Below, one piece after another: positions 1 through 5,975 of a DNA stretch of 7,019 nucleotides. The first letter of the stretch is position 1. Each line of letters starts with the position of its first letter. The stretch comes from Caulobacteraceae bacterium (lineage in GTDB: Bacteria > Pseudomonadota > Alphaproteobacteria > Caulobacterales > Caulobacteraceae): NCBI GenBank assembly GCA_003136615.1, contig PLFA01000020.1:7232-14250 (forward strand), given 5' to 3'. The translations under genes were made by a program, and so were the position numbers. The notes below the pieces were generated by a model. The model was not told where the DNA came from. It worked only from the letters and a program-made list of their open reading frames with translations, and did no database searches.

Positions 1-398
1 ACGCCGTTCTTTGGAATGGCCGGATAGAGAACCTCGAAACTTGCCTGGATGTGCGTCATCTGGTGGCTGCCATCGTCCAGCACGATATCGGGGGCGCCGA
101 ACTCCTCCATCACTTGCTTGAGAAACTGAGGGTTGGACTGATCGCCGATACGCACGAAGACCCCGTTCGCCTCGTGCGCCTTGCAGCGCGGATCAATATC
201 GAGGCCGACAATCGTCGCCAGAGGACCGAAATATCGTCGCCACATAGGCAGCGATCCCCCCCGGGCCACGCCGATCTCGAAGAAGGTCAGGGTGCGGCCG
301 CGCCAAGGTGCGAAGTGGCGTTCATATATGGGGAAATAGTGCTCCCACTTGTGGATCACCTTGCCCCGGTTGGTCAGAAAATCGCTCCAGAGGTCCAT
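1..398 (-). CDS. Class I SAM-dependent methyltransferase, 3' end beyond window
   Basis: This minus-strand reading frame starts at ATG 398-396 and runs open to the left edge, giving 132 complete codons of the N-terminal part. A good Shine-Dalgarno AAGGAG (409-404) lies 5 bases before the ATG. The translation has a Rossmann-type SAM-binding motif FFEIGVARGGSL (residues 39-50), an acidic second strand GLDIDPRC (65-72), IGDQS (84-88) and IVLDDGSH (105-112), followed by THIQASFEVLYP. This pattern is typical of the Methyltransf_24/CmcI-like and MycE-like group, which often modifies sugars or small metabolites; the substrate cannot be told. The metal-binding and C-terminal parts are outside the window. 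The gene begins 22 bases after the stop of the DUF2007-like gene on the same strand, so the two are probably co-transcribed. Family confidence is high, exact function unknown. Confidence 0.88.
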   Translation of the reverse strand, partial: MDLWSDFLTNRGKVIHKWEHYFPIYERHFAPWRGRTLTFFEIGVARGGSLPMWRRYFGPLATIVGLDIDPRCKAHEANGVFVRIGDQSNPQFLKQVMEEFGAPDIVLDDGSHQMTHIQASFEVLYPAIPKNG

Positions 399-420
399 GC
401 CGTCTCCTTCAGGCCGGGAC

Positions 421-639
421 CTAGCGCAAATCCCAGTCGCCGTCGCCAGCCTCCACGAACCCGGCTTGCCTCAGGATACGCTTGGCGCGGACGACGTCAT
501 CGTCGCCGACCATCAGGCGTAGCGGGATGATCGCCCGCCACAGGGCGCTGGCCTGACCGTCAAACACGTCACAAGCCACGTCCTCGCCCGCCAAGAGGGC
601 CTGGGCGGCCAAAAGCTTTATGGAGTCGGTGGTGGTCAT
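421..639 (-). CDS. DUF2007-like small protein (putative signal-transducing protein family)
   Basis: A 72-residue soluble protein beginning MTTTDSIKLLAAQAL and ending DGDWDLR, stop TAG at 423-421. The pattern of an N-terminal helix, then a short variable strand region, then IIPLRLMVGDDDVVRAKRIL (residues 37-56) resembles DUF2007, a small alpha/beta fold annotated as a putative prokaryotic signal-transducing protein. No catalytic residues are evident and the cellular role is unknown. The frame stays open upstream to an ATG at 723, but those extra 28 residues (rich in Cys, His and Trp) do not look like the family and would reach almost to the start of the divergent permease. I therefore choose ATG 639. 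The Shine-Dalgarno before it is poor; an in-frame GTG at 651 is an alternative. It lies 22 bases upstream of the methyltransferase gene and likely forms an operon with it. Confidence 0.75.
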   Translation of the reverse strand: MTTTDSIKLLAAQALLAGEDVACDVFDGQASALWRAIIPLRLMVGDDDVVRAKRILRQAGFVEAGDGDWDLR

Positions 640-750
640 GAGGGCGATCACGGCGCGGCAGATGAGGTATGGCCAAGCGCCATGGCAAGCGCACTGATGG
701 GAAATCCAGCTCTCTTGACCCATGAGCCCGCGCCAGGAGTTGACTGAATC

Positions 751-1806
751 ATGACCCTAGAGCGTTCCAGCAACGTCGCCCGCAATGCCCAGGTCATCAT
801 CGCGGTTATCCTCGCCGGCGCGGCGCTGAGGTTTCTCGGCGGGGTGCTCACGCCTTTGCTCCTGGCGGTTTTTCTGGCCGTGATGGTCGAGGGGCTGGCC
901 GACATGATCCGGCGACGGGCGCCTGGGCTGCCAAAAGCCCTCCCCACCCTGTTCTCGGTGATCTTCCTGGCTGGCGCCTTCGCGCTTTGTGTCGTGATCA
1001 TCGCCGCGCGGGCGAGCGGCTTTGTCGAGACGCTGTCGGCGGCGGAGCCCCGCTTGGTGGCCATGCTCACGCAAATGGCGAGCGCGCTAAAGATGAAACA
1101 ACCCTCCGCCGCCGCCAATATGGCGCTCAGCCTGGATCCCACCGCCTATCTGGGCGGAATCGCGCTGGGCCTCCAGGGGTTCGTCACCAACGCGATCTAT
1201 GTCCTGATCTATGTGGGTTTCATGATCGCCTCGCGGCGCGTCTTTGATCGAAAGGCGGTGAAGCTCTTTCGCCAGCGCGGCCATCGACACGATGTCGTGA
1301 GCCTCGCCCTGCGCGTGCGGGATTCGATCCAGAGCTATCTATGGATACAGACCATCACCGGCGCACTCATCGCAGTGGTCTCCTGGGCCGTCATGGCGGC
1401 CGTGGGCCTGGAGAATTCCATTTTCTGGGCGTTCCTGATTTTCATCGTGAACTATGTGCCCATCGTCGGGGCGATCGCCGCCATCCTTGTGCCCGCCGTC
1501 TTCGCCCTGGTGCAGTTCAACACCACATGGCAGGCTCTCGTTATCCTGGCTGGGCTTTGGCTGGTCACCTTCCTCGTCGGCAATATCCTGCTCCCGCGCC
1601 TTCAGGGGCAGAGATTGAACATGGACCCCCTTGTGGTGCTTCTGTCGCTTTCATTCTGGGGCGCGCTTTGGGGGTTGCCGGGCATGTTCCTCTCAACGCC
1701 CCTGACGGTGCTGGTCATGCTGATCCTCGCCCAGTTCGAGGGATCCAGATGGCTGGCGGTGATGCTGTCTGCGGACGGGGAGCCTGATCGCCTGAGCAAG
1801 GCCTGA
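751..1806 (+). CDS. AI-2E family transporter (PerM/TqsA-type permease)
   Basis: A 351-residue integral membrane protein of the AI-2E transporter family (formerly UPF0118), which includes TqsA (autoinducer-2 export) and PerM; most members have no proven substrate. Hydrophobic segments lie near residues 14-29, 31-49, 63-86, 140-161, 195-218, 222-252, 262-286 and 294-328. A soluble loop of about 50 residues (87-139) follows the third segment, as is usual. The family signature is clear: FLIFIVNYVPIVGAI (228-242), then GNILLPRLQGQRLNMDPLVV (277-296), SFWGALWGLPGMFLS (301-315) and a closing TP pair. Length is normal and the protein looks complete. The start ATG 751 is preceded by AGGAG (735-739) at a rather long 11-base spacing. 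It is transcribed divergently from the DUF2007-like gene across 111 bases and converges on purH. Substrate unassigned; a role in quorum sensing should not be assumed. Confidence 0.92.
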   Translation: MTLERSSNVARNAQVIIAVILAGAALRFLGGVLTPLLLAVFLAVMVEGLADMIRRRAPGLPKALPTLFSVIFLAGAFALCVVIIAARASGFVETLSAAEPRLVAMLTQMASALKMKQPSAAANMALSLDPTAYLGGIALGLQGFVTNAIYVLIYVGFMIASRRVFDRKAVKLFRQRGHRHDVVSLALRVRDSIQSYLWIQTITGALIAVVSWAVMAAVGLENSIFWAFLIFIVNYVPIVGAIAAILVPAVFALVQFNTTWQALVILAGLWLVTFLVGNILLPRLQGQRLNMDPLVVLLSLSFWGALWGLPGMFLSTPLTVLVMLILAQFEGSRWLAVMLSADGEPDRLSKA

Positions 1807-1824
1807 TTTCGCACCAAGTCTTGC

Positions 1825-3441
1825 CTAGTGTCGAAACACCCGTACGCCCGTGAAGGCCATGGCCACGCCTGCGGAGTCGGCGGCGGCGATGACCTCGGCG
1901 TCGCGGATTGAACCGCCAGGCTGGATGACCGCGGTGGCTCCCGCCTCGACCGCTTGTAGGAGGCCATCGGCGAATGGGAAGAAGGCGTCCGAGGCGCAGG
2001 CGGAGCCCTTAGCCAGCGACTCGGTTAGGCCCGCGGCTTCCGCGGCCTCCCCAGCGCGCAGAGCGGCGATGCGAGCCGAGTCGCGGCGGTTCATCTGACC
2101 CGCCCCGATGCCGGCCGTGCGGCCATCCTTGGCGAAAACGATGGCGTTCGATTTCACGTGCTTAGCGATGGTGAAGGCGAAAAGCATGTCTTCCAGCTCG
2201 GCGGCCGTCGGCGCACGTTTGGTGACGATCTTCAGGTCGTCCGCTGTAAGGCGCGCGCGGTCGCGCGACTGGGTGAGGAAACCTCCCGCCACGGAGCGAA
2301 AGGTCTCGCCCGGCGCCGCGGGATCCGGCAGCGCGCCCGTCAGCAGAAGGCGAAGATTTTTGCGGCTGGCGAAGACTGACTTCGCCGCATCGTCCGCGTC
2401 CGGCGCGATCACCACCTCGGTGAAAATCTTGACGATCTCCTCAGCCGTGGCCGCGTCGAGCGTGCGATTGAGGGCGATGATCCCGCCGAAAGCCGACACC
2501 GGATCGCATTCCAGGGCGCGTTGATAGGCCTGCGTCAGGTCGGGCCCGAGCGCCACGCCGCAGGGATTGGCGTGTTTGATGATGGCGACGGCCGCGCAAT
2601 CCGCCGGGTCGAACTCGGCTACGAGCTCGAGGGCCGCGTCCGTATCGGCAATGTTGTTATAGCTGAGCTCCTTGCCTTGGAGCTGACGCGCTGTGGCGAC
2701 CCCAGGTCGGGGATGAGGAAAGACATATAGCGCCGCGTCTTGGTGCGGATTTTCGCCGTAGCGCATGGTCTGTCGGAGCTGGCCTGCGATCAGCTTGCGC
2801 GCGGGCCAGGTCTCGCCCGCGCCGTTCTGGCCGGCGAACCAGGCGGCGATGGCGCCGTCATAGGCTGCGGTGCGGGCAAAGGCGCGGGCCGCCAGGTCGC
2901 GGCGAAGGGCGAAGGATGTCGCGCCGCTCGCCTTCAGGGTCGCCAAGACGTCATCGAGGTCCTCCGGGGCTGTACAGACGGCGACATAGGCGTGGTTCTT
3001 GGCGGCCGAGCGGATCATCGCCGGACCTCCGATGTCGATATTCTCCACGCAGGTCTCAAAAGGCGCGCCTCCCGCGACCGTGGCTTCAAAGGGGTAGAGA
3101 TTCACATAGAGGATATCGATGGGGGCGATGGCATGGTCGGTCATGGCCGCCGCGTGGTCGGGGGCGTCGCGCACGCCCAGAAGCCCGCCATGGACCTTCG
3201 GGTGCAGGGTCTTGACCCGGCCGTCCATCATTTCGGGAAAGCCGGTGAGGTCGCTGACGTCCAGCACCTTCAAACCGGCCCCGGCGAGGGCGGCGCGTGT
3301 GCCCCCGGTGGAGACGATTTCCACGCCGAGGACCGCCAAGGCCTCCGCGGCGGCGATAAGGCCGGTCTTATCGGAGACCGAAATCAGGGCGCGGCGCGGG
3401 CGAACCTGGTCCGGGGCGGGGGGGAATTGGGGCGCGGACAT
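1825..3441 (-). CDS. purH: Bifunctional AICAR transformylase / IMP cyclohydrolase PurH
   Basis: A complete 538-residue PurH, the cytosolic enzyme for the last two steps of de novo purine synthesis. AICAR (ZMP) is formylated by 10-formyltetrahydrofolate to FAICAR, which is then cyclised to IMP. The N-terminal MGS-like cyclohydrolase domain (about 15-160) shows SVSDKTG (21-27), STGGT (44-48), GRVKTLHPKVHGGLL (74-88) and ENIDIGGPAMIRSAAKN (133-149). The transformylase domain shows RYGENPHQ (227-234), KELSYNNI (257-264), IIKHANPCGVA (287-297) with the expected catalytic Lys289-His290 pair, DPVSAFGG (313-320), KSNAIVF (430-436), GAGQMNRRDS (446-455), SDAFFPFADG (484-493) and QPGGSIRD (507-514), ending FTGVRVFRH. 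ATG 3441 is preceded by AGGAG (3453-3449) at 7 bases. A ZTP riboswitch precedes it and rsmB is the upstream same-strand gene. The stop faces the permease stop across 18 bases. Confidence 0.98.
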   Translation of the reverse strand: MSAPQFPPAPDQVRPRRALISVSDKTGLIAAAEALAVLGVEIVSTGGTRAALAGAGLKVLDVSDLTGFPEMMDGRVKTLHPKVHGGLLGVRDAPDHAAAMTDHAIAPIDILYVNLYPFEATVAGGAPFETCVENIDIGGPAMIRSAAKNHAYVAVCTAPEDLDDVLATLKASGATSFALRRDLAARAFARTAAYDGAIAAWFAGQNGAGETWPARKLIAGQLRQTMRYGENPHQDAALYVFPHPRPGVATARQLQGKELSYNNIADTDAALELVAEFDPADCAAVAIIKHANPCGVALGPDLTQAYQRALECDPVSAFGGIIALNRTLDAATAEEIVKIFTEVVIAPDADDAAKSVFASRKNLRLLLTGALPDPAAPGETFRSVAGGFLTQSRDRARLTADDLKIVTKRAPTAAELEDMLFAFTIAKHVKSNAIVFAKDGRTAGIGAGQMNRRDSARIAALRAGEAAEAAGLTESLAKGSACASDAFFPFADGLLQAVEAGATAVIQPGGSIRDAEVIAAADSAGVAMAFTGVRVFRH

Positions 3442-3483
3442 GGCTGGGCTCCTGCTTAAGGCTTAAGGCAAAGGAAGGCCCAG
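3442..3483 (-). promoter_or_regulatory. purH ribosome binding site with putative ZTP-responsive anti-SD helix (expression platform)
   Basis: On the transcribed minus strand the purH Shine-Dalgarno AGGAG is at 3453-3449. The last bases of the upstream aptamer, CUGGGC (3483-3478), are exactly complementary to GCCCAG (3449-3444). After a 2-nt bulge, UCCU (3475-3472) pairs with AGGA (3453-3450). The resulting 10-bp interrupted helix would bury the whole Shine-Dalgarno and the spacer, with an 18-nt loop. It uses C3478, G3479 and G3480, the same bases needed for the aptamer P3 stem, so the two folds exclude each other. No U-tract follows, which argues for translational rather than terminator control. 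The pairing is read directly from sequence; the switching mechanism is inferred. Confidence 0.6.
3455..3468. repeat. Tandem CTTAAGG heptamer, twice
   Basis: CTTAAGG occurs twice head to tail at 3455-3461 and 3462-3468. Because CTTAAG is its own reverse complement, 3455-3467 is also an inverted repeat with a one-base centre. It falls within the 18-nt loop of the proposed anti-Shine-Dalgarno hairpin, just 5' of the purH ribosome binding site. Such an AU-rich segment in very GC-rich DNA may simply keep the leader flexible; an operator role is possible but unsupported. Confidence 0.5.
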
Positions 3484-3558
3484 GCGCGCGGCGTATGGCG
3501 GTCGTCCGCCCCCTGCGCTCCCCGGTGGTGATCCACCTGCATCGCCAGTCACGCAAGG
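3478..3558 (-). promoter_or_regulatory. ZTP riboswitch (pfl motif) upstream of purH
   Basis: The 81-base minus-strand stretch matches the ZTP/ZMP aptamer in order. P1 5' arm CCUUGCG (3558-3552) pairs with CGCAGGG (3517-3511) over 7 bp with one G-U. The conserved junction GUGACUGGCG spans 3552-3543. P2 is GGUGG (3537-3533) with CCACC (3528-3524) around a 4-base loop, followed by GGGGAGC (3523-3517). A variable linker contains a GGCGG/CCGCC hairpin (3510-3506 with 3501-3497). The conserved 3' module CGCCUGGGC is at 3486-3478, where GCC (3492-3490) and GGC (3480-3478) can form P3 and CGCC (3486-3483) can pair with GGCG (3546-3543) as the pseudoknot. This class senses AICAR ribotides that accumulate when folate is limiting and usually turns genes on; purH is a classic target. 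I see no missing core element. Confidence 0.93.
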
Positions 3559-3589
3559 CGTGTAGGAATAGTCCGGCGCCAAAGCCAAA

Positions 3590-4855
3590 TCAACGCGCGC
3601 GGGCGAGCCTCGCCACGAAGAATCCGTCGATCCCACCCTCAAGATGGTGCGGCAGAACCCGCAGCCAGCCCTCGGCGGCGAGACTGGCCGGCGGCGCCCC
3701 GCCCTCGCCGGGTTGGACGGGGTCGAGCGTAAACTCCGCATGGCTCGTCATAAAGCGACGAAGCTGGCCTTCCCCCTCCTCCGTCTCCAAGGAGCAGACG
3801 CTATAGATAAGTCGCCCGCCGGGTCTCACTCGGACCGCCGCGGCCTCAAGCAGCCGCGCTTGAACCGCGGCGAGCGGCGCGAGGTCGCCGGGCTTGGCGT
3901 TCCACAGCACATCGGGATGCCGTCGAAAGGCGCCCGTGGAGGAGCAGGGCGCGTCGAGGAGGACCACATCGAAGGCGCGGCCGTCCGACCACTGGGCGGC
4001 GTCCTCGGCGATCATCTCCGCGGATAAATTGAGGCGCGTGAGACCCGCGGCCAGACGACGAAGTCGCCCCGCCGACTTGTCCAGGGCGGTGACTTTCGCT
4101 CCCGCGGCCGCGAGTTGGAAGGTCTTGCCACCAGGGGCGGCGCACATGTCCAAGGCTGTGGCCCCCGCCAGCGGACCAGCCAGACGGGCCGGGAGGGCGG
4201 CGGCGGCGTCCTGCACCCACCAGCGTCCCTCACTATAGCCGGGCCACTCCGCCACATCGCCCCGTCGGCGCAGGCGGACCGTGCCCCCAGGTAGCGTTTC
4301 GCCCTCCAGGAGAGCGGCGAGCTCCTCATCCGTGTCATTGCGCGGGGTGAGATCGGTCGCCGGCTCCTCGGCAATGCAGGCCGCCATGGCCATGGCGTCG
4401 GCCTCGCCATAAGCGGCCCGCCATCGCGACAGCAGCCACGGCGGCGCCAGGGAGGCGGGGTCGTCAGCCGGCTGGCCATCCCGCAGCGCGCCGCGCAGGA
4501 CGGCGTTGACGAGGCCTCGCAGAGCCTGAGGGGTCAGGGCGACCGTGGTGTCCACCGCGGCGAAGGCCGGCGTGTCCAGCCAGAAGGCCTGGGCCAGACC
4601 CAGCCGCAGCAGTTGGCGCACCTTGGCCGGGGGCTCGCGCTTGAGCTTGCCATCCAAGATCCGATCAATGGGACCCAGGCGCCGCAGCGCCACCATAACC
4701 ACGGCCCGGGCAAAGCCCCGATCCTGGGCCGAAAGGCCCAGAAATCGCGGCGCGCTGAGCGCCTCGTCCAGACCGCCGCGCCGCGCAAGCGCGGACTCGA
4801 TCAGAAACAGCGCCCCGAGGCGCGCTTCAAGGGCTGGCGGGGTTTGCGTGTTCAC
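3590..4855 (-). CDS. rsmB: 16S rRNA (cytosine-967 C5)-methyltransferase RsmB (Sun/Fmu)
   Basis: A complete 421-residue enzyme that methylates C5 of cytosine 967 (E. coli numbering) in 16S rRNA using SAM. An N-terminal NusB-like RNA-binding domain (about 8-125) is followed by a linker with WLLSRWRAAYG (140-150). The RNA m5C methyltransferase fold then has the SAM-binding loop LDMCAAPGGKT (235-245), LDK (258-260), DAPCSSTG (301-308) and YSVCSLETEEGE (351-362). Cys354 corresponds to the catalytic nucleophile and Cys304 to the releasing cysteine of this family. DGFFVARL at the end is the usual C-terminus. The start is GTG 4855, with AGGGA (4867-4863) 7 bases upstream; the codon is GTG, not ATG. 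It is divergent from the DUF1674 gene and is the gene just upstream of the riboswitch and purH on the same strand, so read-through into purH is likely. Confidence 0.96.
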   Translation of the reverse strand: MNTQTPPALEARLGALFLIESALARRGGLDEALSAPRFLGLSAQDRGFARAVVMVALRRLGPIDRILDGKLKREPPAKVRQLLRLGLAQAFWLDTPAFAAVDTTVALTPQALRGLVNAVLRGALRDGQPADDPASLAPPWLLSRWRAAYGEADAMAMAACIAEEPATDLTPRNDTDEELAALLEGETLPGGTVRLRRRGDVAEWPGYSEGRWWVQDAAAALPARLAGPLAGATALDMCAAPGGKTFQLAAAGAKVTALDKSAGRLRRLAAGLTRLNLSAEMIAEDAAQWSDGRAFDVVLLDAPCSSTGAFRRHPDVLWNAKPGDLAPLAAVQARLLEAAAVRVRPGGRLIYSVCSLETEEGEGQLRRFMTSHAEFTLDPVQPGEGGAPPASLAAEGWLRVLPHHLEGGIDGFFVARLARAR

Positions 4856-4919
4856 GGAAGCGTCCCTGCCCTGTTTGACCGGGAAGGGGCAAGGGCCGGG
4901 GCTATAATCGCGGCTCGGC

Positions 4920-4947
4920 TTGATCGCGCTCCTCTAGGCCCTACAAT
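4920..4947 (+). promoter_or_regulatory. Candidate promoter for the DUF1674/SDHAF4-like gene
   Basis: TTGATC (4920-4925) and TACAAT (4942-4947) are separated by 16 bases and resemble a housekeeping sigma factor promoter. Transcription would begin around 4953-4957, at or just before the ATG at 4957, implying a nearly leaderless mRNA. This fits the lack of a usable Shine-Dalgarno there. It is a motif match only. Confidence 0.35.
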
Positions 4948-4956
4948 CTGTCGAAG

Positions 4957-5154
4957 ATGACCCAACCGCCCCCGAACGCCGCGCCCGGAAAAACCCTGAG
5001 CCCCCCTGCGGAACGCGCCCTGCGCGAGGCCGCTGATCGGCGCGCCAGGACGGCCACGCGGCCCCCCGAACCGGCTGAAAGCGGCGGCGTCGCTGGCCCA
5101 GACCCCACGCGCTTCGGCGATTGGGAGCGCAAGGGCCTCGCCATCGACTTCTAG
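4957..5154 (+). CDS. DUF1674 protein, succinate dehydrogenase assembly factor 4 (SDHAF4)-like
   Basis: A 65-residue protein with a low-complexity Pro/Ala/Arg-rich N-terminal half and the diagnostic C-terminal block GPDPTRFGDWERKGLAIDF (residues 47-65). That block defines DUF1674 (PF07896), the family of mitochondrial SDHAF4/Sdh8. In eukaryotes these bind flavinylated SdhA and protect it before it joins SdhB. Bacterial members in Alphaproteobacteria are presumed to do the same, but that is inference from homology. Length is typical for the bacterial proteins. The ATG has no proper Shine-Dalgarno, only GAAG directly adjoining it, and may be translated from a leaderless transcript. Its start lies 101 bases from that of rsmB in divergent orientation, an arrangement I associate with alphaproteobacteria. 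marC follows 47 bases later on the same strand. Confidence 0.9.
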   Translation: MTQPPPNAAPGKTLSPPAERALREAADRRARTATRPPEPAESGGVAGPDPTRFGDWERKGLAIDF

Positions 5155-5201
5155 GGCGCCCAAGACTTCTAGCGCGTTGGAAAGTCAGCTAAGCCCCGAC
5201 C

Positions 5202-5975
5202 ATGGATCTGGCCGATTTCGCGATCAATTTCTTCGTCGCCCTGTTCGCGCTCATCGATCCGGTGGGCAGCGTACCCCTGTTCGCGGCCGCGACGACCGGA
5301 GCGACCCGCTCCGGACGACGTTTGACAGCGGTCTATATCGCCATCTTCGCCTTCGCTTTTCTGTCGTTCTTTTTCCTCACGGGCCTCGCCCTGCTGAGGT
5401 TTTTCGGCATCTCCATGCCGGCGTTCCGCATCGCCGGCGGCATTCTTCTGCTGCTTTTGGGCCTCGACATGGCCCGCGGCGACATTGTCCAGACGGCAAA
5501 CGCCTCAGGCCGCGAGGGCGTGGCGCTCTCCACCCGCGCCGACGCCCTGATGCAGTTCGAGCGTCTGATCGTCCCCTTCGGCATGCCCCTGCTCATCGGC
5601 CCCGGGGCCATTTCCTCGGTGGTCATCTATGCCGAGGAAGCCCGCAAATTCGGGGCGACGGGATTTGCCATTGGCGTGGGGGTGATTGGCGCCATCGCTC
5701 TGATGATCGTCGCGGCCTTCTGGTTCACCGAGGTGATCTCCAAGGTGCTGGGCCGGGTGGGCGCGGCCGTGGTGATACGCGTGCTGGGGCTCATCCTTTG
5801 CGCCATGGCCGTGCAGTTCATGCTGGTGGGCCTGGCGGGTTCGACGGTGAATCTCGTCCGGCGCGACACGGCGACGCCCTATCAGACCCCGGCTCAGAAG
5901 GGGTCCCAGAAGGACTCAGTTGGTAATGCGACTGGCTTGGCTGGCCATCAGGGTCATGCCCCATTCCTCCGGTAG
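5202..5975 (+). CDS. MarC family integral membrane protein (UPF0056)
   Basis: A 257-residue polytopic inner-membrane protein. It has six hydrophobic segments, near residues 5-29, 42-69, 73-90, 124-144, 153-181 and 188-212. MarC family (PF01914) marks are IDPVGSVPLF (18-27), the segment PFGMPLLIGPGAISSVVI (125-142) and RVLGLILCAMAVQFMLVGL (193-211). The E. coli namesake was once linked to multiple antibiotic resistance, but that link was not upheld and the transport substrate is unknown. ATG 5202 follows an in-frame TAA at 5190-5192, so it is the first possible start and fits the family N-terminus; the Shine-Dalgarno is poor. After ATPY (224-227), where relatives usually end soon, a polar tail of about 30 residues continues to TAG 5975 and overlaps the convergent dehydrogenase by 60 bases. 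Probably co-transcribed with the DUF1674 gene. Confidence 0.92.
   Translation: MDLADFAINFFVALFALIDPVGSVPLFAAATTGATRSGRRLTAVYIAIFAFAFLSFFFLTGLALLRFFGISMPAFRIAGGILLLLLGLDMARGDIVQTANASGREGVALSTRADALMQFERLIVPFGMPLLIGPGAISSVVIYAEEARKFGATGFAIGVGVIGAIALMIVAAFWFTEVISKVLGRVGAAVVIRVLGLILCAMAVQFMLVGLAGSTVNLVRRDTATPYQTPAQKGSQKDSVGNATGLAGHQGHAPFLR

Noticed and set aside
51..530. 159-codon plus-strand frame at the left end
   Set aside because: It is antisense to the methyltransferase, whose minus-strand translation has clear SAM-binding motifs and a good Shine-Dalgarno.
660..690. GCCATGGC palindrome with flanking AAGCGC copies as an operator
   Set aside because: Short GC palindromes are expected by chance in this composition and nothing ties it to a known regulator site.
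640..723. 28-residue N-terminal extension of the DUF2007-like protein from ATG 723
   Set aside because: The extra residues do not fit the family and would fill most of the divergent promoter region; the internal ATG at 639 gives the expected length.
2740..3459. 239-codon plus-strand open frame opposite purH
   Set aside because: It lies fully antisense to conserved purH codons, has no family features, and arises because GC-rich coding DNA leaves antisense frames open.
4875..4908. TTGACC and a perfect TATAAT as a promoter
   Set aside because: The spacing of 22 bases is too long for a normal sigma-70 type promoter, although TATAAT alone could still be an extended or weak -10.
5177..5926. 249-codon plus-strand frame overlapping marC in another frame
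   Set aside because: Its Arg/Gly/His-rich composition is typical of a shifted reading of a GC-rich gene; the MarC frame has the hydrophobic segments and motifs.
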